NCBI GenBank assembly: GCA_949127735.1
Contig: CASBPX010000027.1
Coordinates: 32,578-96,577 of the forward strand
Direction: 5' to 3'
Length of the DNA: 64,000 nt
Source of the DNA: Candidatus Obscuribacterales bacterium
Lineage (GTDB): Bacteria; Cyanobacteriota; Vampirovibrionia; Obscuribacterales; Obscuribacteraceae
Numbering within the stretch: position 1 is the first letter of the stretch; each line of letters begins with the position of its first letter. Positions 8,935 to 18,697 of the stretch are shown here, in pieces. Position numbers and translations under genes: made by a program. The notes beneath the pieces are model-generated. The model worked only from the letters and a program-made list of their open reading frames with translations, did not search any database and was not told where the DNA came from.

Positions 8935-10683
8935 GTGAAAGTGATGAAAAAAACAAATACATTTTTGGCTCTCGCCACCATAATTTTCAGCCAGGCTAGC
9001 TGCATGCAAGCAAAGGCCCAGAACGCCGGCGACAACTATGATATGTTCCGCGCCGAAAATGCAATCAGTCACTATTCTCCGCCAGCAGGGCCCCCAGCGC
9101 AGTTTCCAGCCTCTGCCATGGCTGGCGCTACTGTAGCTAACAGCGGCAGAACACAAAAGCTCGACAAAGTGCCTTGCATTCGCTGGATAGACGAATTGGC
9201 CACCCCAAGAGCAGTGCTCTTGTGCATCCACGGCCTGGGCCTGCACAAAGGCGTTTACGAAGAATTTGGCCGCGAGATGGCAAAAAAAGGCATCATTACC
9301 TATGCAATCGACATGCGCGGTTTTGGCTCGTGGATTCCTAAAGAAAAAAATTCGCTGATAGATTTTGATGGTTCTCTGGTCGACATCAAAAGAGCCTTGC
9401 TCGAAATTCGCAAAGTGCACCCCGGCCTTCCTGTAATTATGTTGGGTGAGTCTATGGGTGGAGGAATCGGCATTCACGCCACCGCCATGTATCCTGACTT
9501 AATCGACGGCCTGATTTCGTCAGTACCGTCAGGTGATCGCTTCAATGACGTTACTCTGCACGTAGGTGCTCATGCCATTTTTGGTGGATTTGATAAACCC
9601 ATGGACATCGGTCCGATGGTAGTTGGTAAAGCCACAACAAAAAGCGATTTGAGATCGCGCTGGCTCAATGACCCGCTTTGCCGTACCAAACTGAGTCCTA
9701 ACGAACTCAGAGCTTTCCAGAAATTTATGGACGGCAATATTGAACAAGCGGCCATGATCAAACAAACACCCGTACTCTTCATTATGGGTTCGAACGATAA
9801 ACTAGTGCGGCCGGTTGCCACTTTCAAACTTTTCGACAGCCTTGCCACTCCAAACAAAGACAAAGTAATGTCAAACTCAGCTGAGCACCTGATTTTTGAA
9901 ATCGGTCAATTCAGCAAAGACGACCTTAGTTTCGTCAATAAATGGATAGACAAAAAAGTTCTCGCTAAAGGCGTTGAAGAGCCGACTGAAGAAATTGCAG
10001 TGAAGACCGGCAAAAAAGAAGAGGAAGTTGTGGTACTGGCACCAGCGGTGACAGTAAAACCAGTTAAGCCCCTAACCCCTGTGGTGGAGACACCCCCCGT
10101 GAAAGTCTCCGCTGAGAGCACCGGCATGTCTTACTGGATTGAACTCAATCGCAAAGGCAAAATTTTCCGCTGCAACAATAAAATGGCTTTCCAATCAGGT
10201 GATTCCATTCGCTTTCATGTGATACCAGACAAAGACGGCTTTGCTTACATTTTGATGAAACAGAGCAGCAGCGGTAAAAAAGCCATCCTCTTCCCATCTA
10301 AAGATACGGGCAAAGACAATCAGCTCAAAGCCAAAGTCGACTATCCGTTGCCAAAAGATTGGCTGACTTTCGATCACAATCCTGGAATTGAAAAAATCAG
10401 CCTGCTTTATTCAACCAAGAAAATAGCTGACGAAGCCGCTCTTAACCCCCCTGAATACCTCACCGCCTATGTCTCTGACGACATGTCTGGTGCTAAAGAT
10501 CTGGTGCCCACACGCATGCAATTATCATGGGACGATCCAACCCCGGTGATTTTGCCTGATCAAGTGCCCGGTCAAGAAAGAATGGCTCGCAGCACCACAA
10601 TAATGTCTGGTAGTTTGGTTAAAGTAAGCTTTAACGACCCCAATGGACTGATGGCGGTAGATGTGGCTCTTGCCCACCAATAA
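8935..10683 (+). CDS. Alpha/beta hydrolase (S33/monoacylglycerol-lipase-like) with C-terminal DUF4384-like domain
   Basis: LLCIHGLGLHKGVY, IDMRGFG, LGESMGGG nucleophile elbow; C-terminal GDSIRFHVIPDKDGFAYILMKQ...ILFPSKDTGKDNQLKA resembles DUF4384; signal peptide. Confidence 0.8.
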   Translation: MKVMKKTNTFLALATIIFSQASCMQAKAQNAGDNYDMFRAENAISHYSPPAGPPAQFPASAMAGATVANSGRTQKLDKVPCIRWIDELATPRAVLLCIHGLGLHKGVYEEFGREMAKKGIITYAIDMRGFGSWIPKEKNSLIDFDGSLVDIKRALLEIRKVHPGLPVIMLGESMGGGIGIHATAMYPDLIDGLISSVPSGDRFNDVTLHVGAHAIFGGFDKPMDIGPMVVGKATTKSDLRSRWLNDPLCRTKLSPNELRAFQKFMDGNIEQAAMIKQTPVLFIMGSNDKLVRPVATFKLFDSLATPNKDKVMSNSAEHLIFEIGQFSKDDLSFVNKWIDKKVLAKGVEEPTEEIAVKTGKKEEEVVVLAPAVTVKPVKPLTPVVETPPVKVSAESTGMSYWIELNRKGKIFRCNNKMAFQSGDSIRFHVIPDKDGFAYILMKQSSSGKKAILFPSKDTGKDNQLKAKVDYPLPKDWLTFDHNPGIEKISLLYSTKKIADEAALNPPEYLTAYVSDDMSGAKDLVPTRMQLSWDDPTPVILPDQVPGQERMARSTTIMSGSLVKVSFNDPNGLMAVDVALAHQ

Positions 10684-10707
10684 GTAGCTAGTAGCAGGAG
10701 ATAGCAA

Positions 10708-12471
10708 TTGAAGTTTTGTCTGTTGAATCGGTTGTTCAGCCTGGCCGGAAGTTTGATTCTTGCAGGGTTGACACCAACTCTGGCCGCCGGAACCAGTACC
10801 GCCACTGGTGCTACCGCCGAGCCCGATTTAAACAAAGCACCAGCATCAGGGGTGCAATGGACAAAAATTCAAGATCTTGATCCACATGCTACTGCCGGCA
10901 ATCGCCCCATTAAACAGAAATGGGCGGTCGTCATTGGCACCGCTAAGTTTAGAGAACACCGCTTAGACGCAGCGGACGCAAAAATGGATGTAGCAGCTCG
11001 TAACTTTGCCAGTTATCTGAAAGATGAAACTGCTGGTCGTTTTCCAGAAACCCACGTCAAGACGCTTATAAATCAAGAAGCCACCAGACAAAACATCCTC
11101 AACAATATTGGTAAAGGCTGGCTCGGAAGCCTGGCCGGCCCTGATGATCTGGTGGTTGTCTTTATCTCTACCCACGGTTTTCCCACCACCGATGGTACTA
11201 CTTATTTAAGCGCTTATGATTGTGCTTTAGATAACGTCTACTCAACTTGCATATCAATGCAGTCTTTGATGAAGACGTTGAAAGAAAACGTTAACACTGA
11301 TCGCATCGTCATGGTGCTTGAAGCGCCCTACAGTGGAGCTGCAGAACTTACAGAAGGTGCGAAAACCGCATACCCAAAAGCCAGCGTAGATTCAAGTAAA
11401 GTCAATCTAGGCAAAGGCTATATTATTTTGACATCGAGCAAACCAGATCAAATGACCTGGGGCAGTTCATTCTCATCTAACTTGATCAAAGCGCTCAAAG
11501 AAAATGACGGAATGGCACCACTTACTACCGCTTTTCAAAAAGCGCGTGAGTTGACTGAACAAGAGACCGGCAGCAGCGCCAATTCTAAGAAACAGACGCC
11601 GGTAATGAAATCTGACTGGGTCGGCAATGATATTGTGCTTGGTGCGCCAACCAAAGAACGAATCAAAGATATTCCCGAAAACGTCATGCAGTTTGTGGCG
11701 GCAGAGGCACACTATCTCAAAGCCAACAATTTTGTGGGTGAAGGCAATTTTGACGGAGCCATTGCTGAATACAAGGCCGCCATCGAAACCGACCCCGATT
11801 ATGCCGACGCCATCGCCGATTATGGTGCGGTGCTCACAATCAAGGGCGACTGGACCGCCGCTGCCGAGCAGTATAAACGAGCAATTACTCTGAAGCCGAA
11901 TGATGCACTGTTTCATGCCAACTATGCCAGGGTGCTGAACAAACTCGGTCAAGAAGAACAAAGCATTAAAGAGCTTGAACTGGCTTATCAGTTGAACCCC
12001 AAAGACAAAATAATCTTGGGTGCGCTGGCTAATAAATGTGTGGCCGCCGGCAACTTTGATAACGCGATTAGCTTGTTGGAGCAAGCCATTTATCTGTTTC
12101 CTAATTCTGCCCAGATGCACGATCGCTTGAGTTACGCTTTCGCTCGATCTGGCAACGTCACTCAATCATTTGCTCACGCTAAAGAAGCTGTAAAACTAGA
12201 TCCTAAGCTAGTTTCTGCTCGCTTGAACTTGGGCTCTGCACTCTTGCTAAAAGGCGACGCCGACTCCGCTAAAAAGGTCTATCAAGAAACAACCGCTATT
12301 GATCCTAAAAACCTCGATGCCCACTTCTTACTGGCCAGTACAATGGAGAAGCTCGGTGACGCTCAAGGAGCGAAATCAGAATTGACTACATTTATCGAGT
12401 TGGCACCGGTGCAAGATCCACGAGTGGAAAAAGCAAAAGCTAAAATTGCGATACTTGGCAAAGTGGAATAG
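10708..12471 (+). CDS. Caspase-fold (peptidase C14-like) domain + TPR repeats, secreted; catalytic Cys apparently replaced
   Basis: TTG start with CAGGAG upstream; KWAVVIGTAKF, VVVFISTHGFPTTDGTTYL, IVMVLEAPYSGAA pattern of caspase-like proteins; C-terminal TPRs. Confidence 0.8.
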   Translation: MKFCLLNRLFSLAGSLILAGLTPTLAAGTSTATGATAEPDLNKAPASGVQWTKIQDLDPHATAGNRPIKQKWAVVIGTAKFREHRLDAADAKMDVAARNFASYLKDETAGRFPETHVKTLINQEATRQNILNNIGKGWLGSLAGPDDLVVVFISTHGFPTTDGTTYLSAYDCALDNVYSTCISMQSLMKTLKENVNTDRIVMVLEAPYSGAAELTEGAKTAYPKASVDSSKVNLGKGYIILTSSKPDQMTWGSSFSSNLIKALKENDGMAPLTTAFQKARELTEQETGSSANSKKQTPVMKSDWVGNDIVLGAPTKERIKDIPENVMQFVAAEAHYLKANNFVGEGNFDGAIAEYKAAIETDPDYADAIADYGAVLTIKGDWTAAAEQYKRAITLKPNDALFHANYARVLNKLGQEEQSIKELELAYQLNPKDKIILGALANKCVAAGNFDNAISLLEQAIYLFPNSAQMHDRLSYAFARSGNVTQSFAHAKEAVKLDPKLVSARLNLGSALLLKGDADSAKKVYQETTAIDPKNLDAHFLLASTMEKLGDAQGAKSELTTFIELAPVQDPRVEKAKAKIAILGKVE

Positions 12472-12519
12472 ACGCATGAACTTGCGCCGGACGCACCGCA
12501 CCTTAATGCGCCGTAAATG

Positions 12520-12572
12520 GCCATTTAACATCGTAATGACGCCGTAATTACAATGTTAAATGGCGGTTTTTT
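12520..12572 (+). terminator. Long-stem intrinsic terminator
   Basis: GCCATTTAACATCGTAATGACG / CGTAATTACAATGTTAAATGGC, 22-nt arms with 2 mismatches, then GGTTTTTTC. Confidence 0.75.
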
Positions 12573-12610
12573 CAAAAATCGCATACAGCAGCCAGTTCAG
12601 CTCGACCCAA

Positions 12611-12631
12611 CTAATCACTAATCACTAATCG
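12611..12631. repeat. 7-bp tandem repeat (ctaatca x3) spanning a stop codon
   Basis: ctaatca|ctaatca|ctaatcg; the minus-strand stop TAG lies at 12618-12620. Confidence 0.9.
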
Positions 12632-13331
12632 GAAAATTGACACTGTTGCCGCCGGCTTTAATGCCGACCTGCAAAGTCTCAACAGCTGCGGCAATTAGCT
12701 GGTCTGGCTTATCTATCACTTCGTCCATGCTGGCACCACCGACAGTGACAGTGAGTAATATTTCGGCCCCTTTAAAATCAACTGCCAAATTTTCCATGCG
12801 TGTGCGAATGCGTTCGGCTGCAATCTCGGCCCCGTTTCTTGGTGTCTCAGGCAGTATCACACCAAAACAATCGTCACGACAACGCCCAGCAATATCGACG
12901 TCACGGACGCAGCCCAAGAGGCCGCGACCCGACCCGAGTATGACTGCATTTTCGCCTTGTAGGCCGTGACGCTCGACAATTTGTGCCAGCTTATCGACCG
13001 TAACAAACACCAGCGATAGTGGTCGTTTATATCTGGCGGCGCGCCGAGCCTCGTAGTTTAGGCGTTTGTAAAACGACCAGAAATTAAAAGAGTTCAAATC
13101 TAGCAGTGCGCGCCTCTCTACTTCTTCGTCAGTCAAAGACGGGTCTTCAATATAACGGTCGGCAAAAAGCTTAGATTGTTCTGCCGGAATTTCGAAATTT
13201 GGCTGCTCTTTCAGATTCCACGGAAACTGATTATTGCGCGCTTGCAGCTCAGCCAGGCGCTTCTGAAAACGCAGCTCCTGCTCAGCGCGCTCGGCATTTC
13301 TTCTAGCAATTTCTAAGTGATCTTCGGCCAT
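12618..13331 (-). CDS. Degenerate GGDEF-domain protein
   Basis: FWSFYKRLNYEARRAARYKRPLSLVFVTVDKL...CVRDVDIAGRCRDDCFGVILPET is aligned to diguanylate cyclase, but GGDEF reads RDDCF. Confidence 0.7.
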   Translation of the reverse strand: MAEDHLEIARRNAERAEQELRFQKRLAELQARNNQFPWNLKEQPNFEIPAEQSKLFADRYIEDPSLTDEEVERRALLDLNSFNFWSFYKRLNYEARRAARYKRPLSLVFVTVDKLAQIVERHGLQGENAVILGSGRGLLGCVRDVDIAGRCRDDCFGVILPETPRNGAEIAAERIRTRMENLAVDFKGAEILLTVTVGGASMDEVIDKPDQLIAAAVETLQVGIKAGGNSVNFPISD

Positions 13332-13997
13332 CTATTTCTCAGGCTTCTTTGTTTTGTCTGACATCTGAGCAGAAAAAGTACTTTCGGTTTTTTCGTCTTC
13401 CATATATTTTGACACCATGTTCTGCTCGGTGTCATGCACCAGGGCCAAAACAGAATCGATTCTTTTACCAAAGCGTTTTTCAGCGGCCCGCCACCAGAGT
13501 TCCGAACCATCAAGCAGAGATTCGTGTATCCAGGCCACTTGATACTTTTCTATGGCGCTTTTAAATAAAGCGGAAGCAGATGAATGCTCCCAGTATTCCC
13601 TGGCGAAAGCCGCGCGTTTTTTGTGAGGCACATATGTAGACAAGTCGTTAGCGAGGTCTTGATGAAGAGGCTCTAGCCAATCGTGATAAGCAACTGCAAA
13701 CTCAGCTTTATCTCGGGCCGACAAATTTCTATAAGGCGACTTAAATACGCGAGCGTCACGACCGGCTATCCAACCGTCTTCAAAACCAAGATCCACAACC
13801 TTGGCAATTGCTTCAACATCGGCCACAGTCACGCGGTCTAATGGGGATGGTGCAGAATTAACAGTACTCGATGAAGCCCGGCTTGCTTGAGATGAACCAG
13901 AAATGCTGGTTGCAGAGCCGCTTTCAGCGGCAGCACAGCTTGTCAAGGCCAGGGATAGGATTAAGACTACAACACAAAGGCTGGCAACACTGTTCAT
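13332..13997 (-). CDS. Putative lipoprotein
   Basis: MNSVASLCVVVLILSLALTSCAAAES: lipobox LTSC; ends directly at the start of the downstream gene. Confidence 0.65.
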   Translation of the reverse strand: MNSVASLCVVVLILSLALTSCAAAESGSATSISGSSQASRASSSTVNSAPSPLDRVTVADVEAIAKVVDLGFEDGWIAGRDARVFKSPYRNLSARDKAEFAVAYHDWLEPLHQDLANDLSTYVPHKKRAAFAREYWEHSSASALFKSAIEKYQVAWIHESLLDGSELWWRAAEKRFGKRIDSVLALVHDTEQNMVSKYMEDEKTESTFSAQMSDKTKKPEK

Positions 13998-14072
13998 TTG
14001 GTAATGATAAACTACATTCTTGTAAGAAGTGAGAAATTGTCACTTCCACCCAGACGTGCGGGTCGCATTTCC

Positions 14073-15086
14073 ATGACTGATAACAGCACAATAATCTATC
14101 GCCCAGGCCAAAGTGTCATGTGCAAAATTGAGAGCGCTGAGCCAGGCGGTTACAACGCCGTTGTCGTCGGTTCAGGTTTGCCGCCGTCAGCAGAACATGA
14201 TGACCCTCAGCATCCGCACATAAAAGCATTCTTGCCCAGCATTGAGCCGCTAAAAATTGGCCAGACTGTTCCTGCAACTTTTGTTTGCATGCACAACAAC
14301 CGCGCGCTCATGACTTTTGCTTTTATGCTCGGCACCACCGAACGGGTTCAGCACAGCACAGCCTCTGACGAAGACAATGCCTTTGCCATTTGGGTCGATT
14401 CGTATCCCAGTACACAAAAATTACGACGGGCTATCGACCTGATTATGCCTGCGGTATCAGGCAAATTATTCCGTGAGCTAAACAGTTCTGTGGCAGACAC
14501 ATCGATGTTGCTGGCAGAGCTTGAATTGGCCAATTTTACCGGTTGTGTGAAAGTGCGCTCTGAAGTGCAAAAGTCGCGCTCAGCAATGCTCTTATTTGAT
14601 GGAAGAGTAGCGGGAGCCATTTATGGTCGCAAGGATGCTCAAGAGACTTTTGCTGTAGAAAAAGCCATGAAACTGATGAAAGCAGACATACCTGAGCAAG
14701 ATACGTTCTTGCAGGTTTACGAGTTGCCACCAGATGTAGTGCTTTCGATGTCGGCCTTGTTTCTTGGTTGCCCGGTTGCTAAAGACAAAGAAAAAACTTT
14801 ACTCGATTATTTTGATACCACTTTAATGTCTATTTCGGTTTCTGGCGAGACCGGCTGCCTAACTTTTTCTGAGAGCGAAGATGGCTTGCAGCCAGACATA
14901 CTAATATTCATCAAGCAGGGGAAGCCTTTTGGTGGTTACAAAATTGCCGACCAGCTTTATGTTGAAGAAGTCGAAAGCTTATTAGCGGAAATTCGAGAGA
15001 TCGCCAAAGGGGCAGTGGAAGCTCACATACTGCCGGAACAATTACTCTCAGAAGCCATGACCTTCGGCTATAAACTGCAGACTTAA
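14073..15086 (+). CDS. Hypothetical protein, possibly with a DUF4388/PATAN-like segment
   Basis: ORF 13998..15086 with a likely ATG at 14073; LANFTGCVKVRSEVQKSRSAMLLFDGRVAGAIYG resembles DUF4388-type modules. Confidence 0.5.
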   Translation: MTDNSTIIYRPGQSVMCKIESAEPGGYNAVVVGSGLPPSAEHDDPQHPHIKAFLPSIEPLKIGQTVPATFVCMHNNRALMTFAFMLGTTERVQHSTASDEDNAFAIWVDSYPSTQKLRRAIDLIMPAVSGKLFRELNSSVADTSMLLAELELANFTGCVKVRSEVQKSRSAMLLFDGRVAGAIYGRKDAQETFAVEKAMKLMKADIPEQDTFLQVYELPPDVVLSMSALFLGCPVAKDKEKTLLDYFDTTLMSISVSGETGCLTFSESEDGLQPDILIFIKQGKPFGGYKIADQLYVEEVESLLAEIREIAKGAVEAHILPEQLLSEAMTFGYKLQT

Positions 15087-15107
15087 TAAAGCACCAAGGG
15101 GAAAAAA

Positions 15108-17309
15108 TTGAATAAGCCGACAACCGAACAGGCAATTGATGCCTCGCAGAAGGAAGGATCGGCAGAAACTCCAACCTTACTGACTTTAAAACATCAGCGC
15201 GACCTCAAGATTGAAAAATTGCCTTCCGGTGTGGCTTTTCTCTGGTTCGATTGCGCCGGCAAAGTCAATGTTTTGGGCAACAGCGCCATGGTGGAATTGC
15301 GCGAGCTGATTCAAGCCATCAAAGGCGATGACGAAATTAAAGCCGTGATTATCGCTTCCAAAAAACCTGATACTTTTGTCTCTGGCGCTGACTTGCATGA
15401 GATCATGAGTTTCGAATCAAAGGAGCAAGCGCACCAGCTTTCGCAAGACGGACAATTTGTTTTTAATCAGCTGGAAAATTTAGGCAAACCCACTGTAGCA
15501 GCCATTAATGGGCCTTGCCTCGGAGGCGGACTTGAAGTAGCTTTGTGTACAAACTATCGCATCGCTACAAACTCCCCGCTAACAGTTTTAGGTTTACCTG
15601 AAGTACGTCTGGGTTTGATTCCAGGTCTGGGCGGCACCCAAAGGTTGCCACGCCTGATACCAGTCAAAGTGGCTCTGGAATATATTCTCAATTCAGATAT
15701 TGTTTCGGCTGAACGCGCACTTGAGCTTGGAATAGTAGACAAAATTGTAGATGCAAATATTTTGTATGAAGAAGCAGAGTTTGTTGCCTTAGCTATTCTT
15801 GGTGGTAAAGCTCCAGTACGTGCAGCCAATGTTGAAGATCCCGAAAAGCTCAAAAAGCTTTTCGCCACCATGACCAGGTCAATTAAAATTCGCTTGAAAG
15901 GCAATTATCCGGCGCCAGTTAAAGCTATTGAAGCAGTACACCTGGCTACCAGCGCTACGCTGGCAGAGGGCCTCGCTTTTGAAGCGAAATCTTTTGCTGA
16001 CCTCGCTTCAGACAAAAGTTCCTCTAATTTGATTCAGCTTTTCTTTTCGCAAGATTTCACAATTCGATCTGCTGCACGAACAGCCGAAAAAACTGCGGGT
16101 AAAGAGCTGAAAACAATAGGCATTATTGGCAGTGGCATTATGGGCATGGATATTGCCAAAATCGCATCGACTCACGGCATCAATGTAATGGTGAAAACTA
16201 GCTCAGAAGCTCGTGCCCGGCAAATGACAGAAACACACCTGGCATTTGAAGAACATCATCGCCTGGCACCTTCCAATCACTTGCCTGAACATGCAGACAT
16301 AACGTTTTCACACGAACTTTCAATTTTGAGCGCATGTGACATGGTGATTGAAGCAGTACCAGAAGACAGCAAGCTCAAGCAAAAGCTTCTTGCAGAAGTA
16401 GAAAGTTTGGTTTCAGATGACTGCGTACTGGTGACAAACACCTCTGCAATAGAGCTAATTGAGCTCGGCCAAGAATTGAAAAAACCTGAGCGCTTTGTCG
16501 GTTTACATTTCTTCTATCCGGTAGACAAAATGCCTCTGGTTGAAGTGATAAGTCACCCCAGCACAAATGCTGTGACTAATGCCCGAGCAATTGCCCTACT
16601 GACAAAATTGGGCAAGGTGCCAATCAGCGTAAAAGACTCAGTCGGATTTCTTGTTAACCGTCTACTTACCACGCATTTGATGGAAGCTTCACGAATGCTT
16701 GATGAAGGCTATCCGTTTAATTGGATTGAAGATGCAGCTCTGCAGTTCGGTTTGCCCATGGGACCGTTTACCCTTGTAGATGAACTCGGTTTGCCTCTAT
16801 GTATTTCGGTGGCGAACAAACTGCATGCCGCTTTTGGAGAAAGATTTACGCCACCTGAAGTTATGCAGATAACAGCTGCAGCCGGCTTCAAAGGCAAGGC
16901 CGATGGTGCGGGCTGCTACCACTGGGATGAGAGCGGGAAAAAACTCGAAATCAATCCTGAATTTTCAGCTATTTCAAAAATGAAAATTAGCGAAGCAAAA
17001 GCAAGCCCTGAGCAGATTATCGAGATTCAAAACAGACTGGTTCTGGTGATTGTCGATGAAGCCGCCCGCTGTCTAGAAGAAAAAGTTGTGCGCAAACCGC
17101 GTGAGCTTGATCTGGCTCTGGTGGTAGGAACCGGTTTCCCTCCATTCAGAGGCGGCGTACTTCGCTATGCCGACAGCTTTGGCATCTCAAATCTGGTTGA
17201 GACACTGCGCCAAATTTACGGCACCACAAAACCAAAACGAGAAATTTCTAATCTGCTCACGTCTATGAGCCAGACGGGAAGAAGATTCTATTCATCGGGC
17301 GCGGAATAA
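15108..17309 (+). CDS. 3-hydroxyacyl-CoA dehydrogenase / enoyl-CoA hydratase (FadJ/FadB-like)
   Basis: TTG start; crotonase GLPEVRLGLIPGLGGTQRLPRL; dehydrogenase TIGIIGSGIMGMDIAKIAS...ERFVGLHFFYPVDKMPLVEVI. Confidence 0.93.
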   Translation: MNKPTTEQAIDASQKEGSAETPTLLTLKHQRDLKIEKLPSGVAFLWFDCAGKVNVLGNSAMVELRELIQAIKGDDEIKAVIIASKKPDTFVSGADLHEIMSFESKEQAHQLSQDGQFVFNQLENLGKPTVAAINGPCLGGGLEVALCTNYRIATNSPLTVLGLPEVRLGLIPGLGGTQRLPRLIPVKVALEYILNSDIVSAERALELGIVDKIVDANILYEEAEFVALAILGGKAPVRAANVEDPEKLKKLFATMTRSIKIRLKGNYPAPVKAIEAVHLATSATLAEGLAFEAKSFADLASDKSSSNLIQLFFSQDFTIRSAARTAEKTAGKELKTIGIIGSGIMGMDIAKIASTHGINVMVKTSSEARARQMTETHLAFEEHHRLAPSNHLPEHADITFSHELSILSACDMVIEAVPEDSKLKQKLLAEVESLVSDDCVLVTNTSAIELIELGQELKKPERFVGLHFFYPVDKMPLVEVISHPSTNAVTNARAIALLTKLGKVPISVKDSVGFLVNRLLTTHLMEASRMLDEGYPFNWIEDAALQFGLPMGPFTLVDELGLPLCISVANKLHAAFGERFTPPEVMQITAAAGFKGKADGAGCYHWDESGKKLEINPEFSAISKMKISEAKASPEQIIEIQNRLVLVIVDEAARCLEEKVVRKPRELDLALVVGTGFPPFRGGVLRYADSFGISNLVETLRQIYGTTKPKREISNLLTSMSQTGRRFYSSGAE

Positions 17310-17349
17310 GTAAGAACTGCCCTGCTTTCAAGATTTTCTGTCAGCGCAA

Positions 17350-17367
17350 GAATACGCCTTCGTATTC
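17350..17367. other. Perfect hairpin
   Basis: GAATACG-CCTT-CGTATTC. Confidence 0.6.
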
Positions 17368-17393
17368 CCCCCTGTATATAACAGAAATAACAT

Positions 17394-17422
17394 TTGACAT
17401 CATCAGGTGGCGGATCTAATAT
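17394..17422 (+). promoter_or_regulatory. Sigma-70-like promoter
   Basis: TTGACA (17394-17399), 17-bp spacer, TAATAT (17417-17422). Confidence 0.6.
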
Positions 17423-17483
17423 TTAGAAAGAAATATAAGGAAATCATAAAGGGCGCCGCCATCCATTCCCCCGTAGGTCCGCC

Positions 17484-17603
17484 ATGGAAGAAATTATGTG
17501 TTTGTTCTCAATTCCCGTGCTCTATGCCATGTCATTCAAACTGGGTAGTTTGATCGATAACATGTTAGAAAAGCGCTGGCCCACCGAAGTCACCGAACTT
17601 TAA
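17484..17603 (+). CDS. Candidate 39-aa microprotein
   Basis: MEEIMCLFSIPVLYAMSFKLGSLIDNMLEKRWPTEVTEL*; lies about 60 bp downstream of a near-consensus promoter; below the ORF-track cutoff. Confidence 0.35.
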   Translation: MEEIMCLFSIPVLYAMSFKLGSLIDNMLEKRWPTEVTEL

Positions 17604-18582
17604 CGACTATTTTGCCGCGCTGTTCGTTTGATTCCATATACTCGTGAGCTGAAACTATCTGTTTAAAAGAAAAGACTTTGTCGATCACTGGTGCGAGCGA
17701 TCCATCCTTTAAACCGCTATAGATATATTGTTTTCCTCTCGAAAAACGTTCAATGTCATCCGTCACCTGAAACATCGTATAGCCCTGAACAGTAAGGCCT
17801 TTTTTCAATGCCATCTGCAAAGGAAACGGGGTTGTCTCAAGGCTTAGTGCGCCATATATAAAAATGCGAGCCTCATACGCAGCCGCTTTCGCCAATTGTT
17901 GCAGCAGTGGTCCTGCCACAGCATCGAAAATTATATCCGCTCCCTTGCCGCCGGTGGCCAACATCACTTCGTCTACGAGACTGTCTTGATCAGTGACCAC
18001 CACAAAATCGGCACCAGCATCAAGCAGACTCTGCTTTTTAGCAATACCACGCGTAGTGGCTATGATTTTCGCACCTTGCCGGCGCGCTATTTGAATGGCC
18101 GCAAAACCTACTGAACTCGAAGCCGCAGAAATAAGAACATACTGATTTTCTCTTAGCTGGCCAAGCTCAATCAAGGCACCATATGCGGTGAGATACTGCA
18201 TCCAGATTGAAGTGGCCTGCTCATCGCTAAGATTGTCGGGATATTTTGCCAGGCAACGAGCTGGAACCAGCGCCCACTCTCCATACACGCCATATTTCGT
18301 CTGCGAAAAACAGGGTATTGTACTGACTCTATCGCCTACGCTAAAGCCCGGCACTCCCTCTCCCAGAGCGATAATTATTCCGCTCGCCTCATAGCCTATG
18401 CGAGAGGGCAAAATTGGTTTTTCCAGATACCGCCCCTGCCGCAACAATACTTCAGCGCGGTTCAGCCCCAGAGCGTGTACTTGAATTAGCACTTCACCGG
18501 CCATCGGTTCCGGCTCCGCCATATCTTCAAACTTAAGAACGTCGGCAGCACCGGTCTCATAGAAACGAATAATCTGCGACAT
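17590..18582 (-). CDS. Zinc-type/quinone oxidoreductase-like MDR alcohol dehydrogenase
   Basis: GEVLIQVHALGLNRAEVLLRQGRY, GYEASGIIIALGEGVPGFSVGDRV, VLISAASSSVGFAAIQIARRQGAKIIATTR. Confidence 0.9.
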   Translation of the reverse strand: MSQIIRFYETGAADVLKFEDMAEPEPMAGEVLIQVHALGLNRAEVLLRQGRYLEKPILPSRIGYEASGIIIALGEGVPGFSVGDRVSTIPCFSQTKYGVYGEWALVPARCLAKYPDNLSDEQATSIWMQYLTAYGALIELGQLRENQYVLISAASSSVGFAAIQIARRQGAKIIATTRGIAKKQSLLDAGADFVVVTDQDSLVDEVMLATGGKGADIIFDAVAGPLLQQLAKAAAYEARIFIYGALSLETTPFPLQMALKKGLTVQGYTMFQVTDDIERFSRGKQYIYSGLKDGSLAPVIDKVFSFKQIVSAHEYMESNEQRGKIVVKVR

Positions 18583-18697
18583 GTCTTTGATTCCTCAGTG
18601 GCACTGACAGTCTAGCAGCACCTTCTGCTAATATAAATTGCTCAAATGGCAATTTTTCAGTGCTGGCGATAACGCTAACCACACCAATGGAGAAGAT

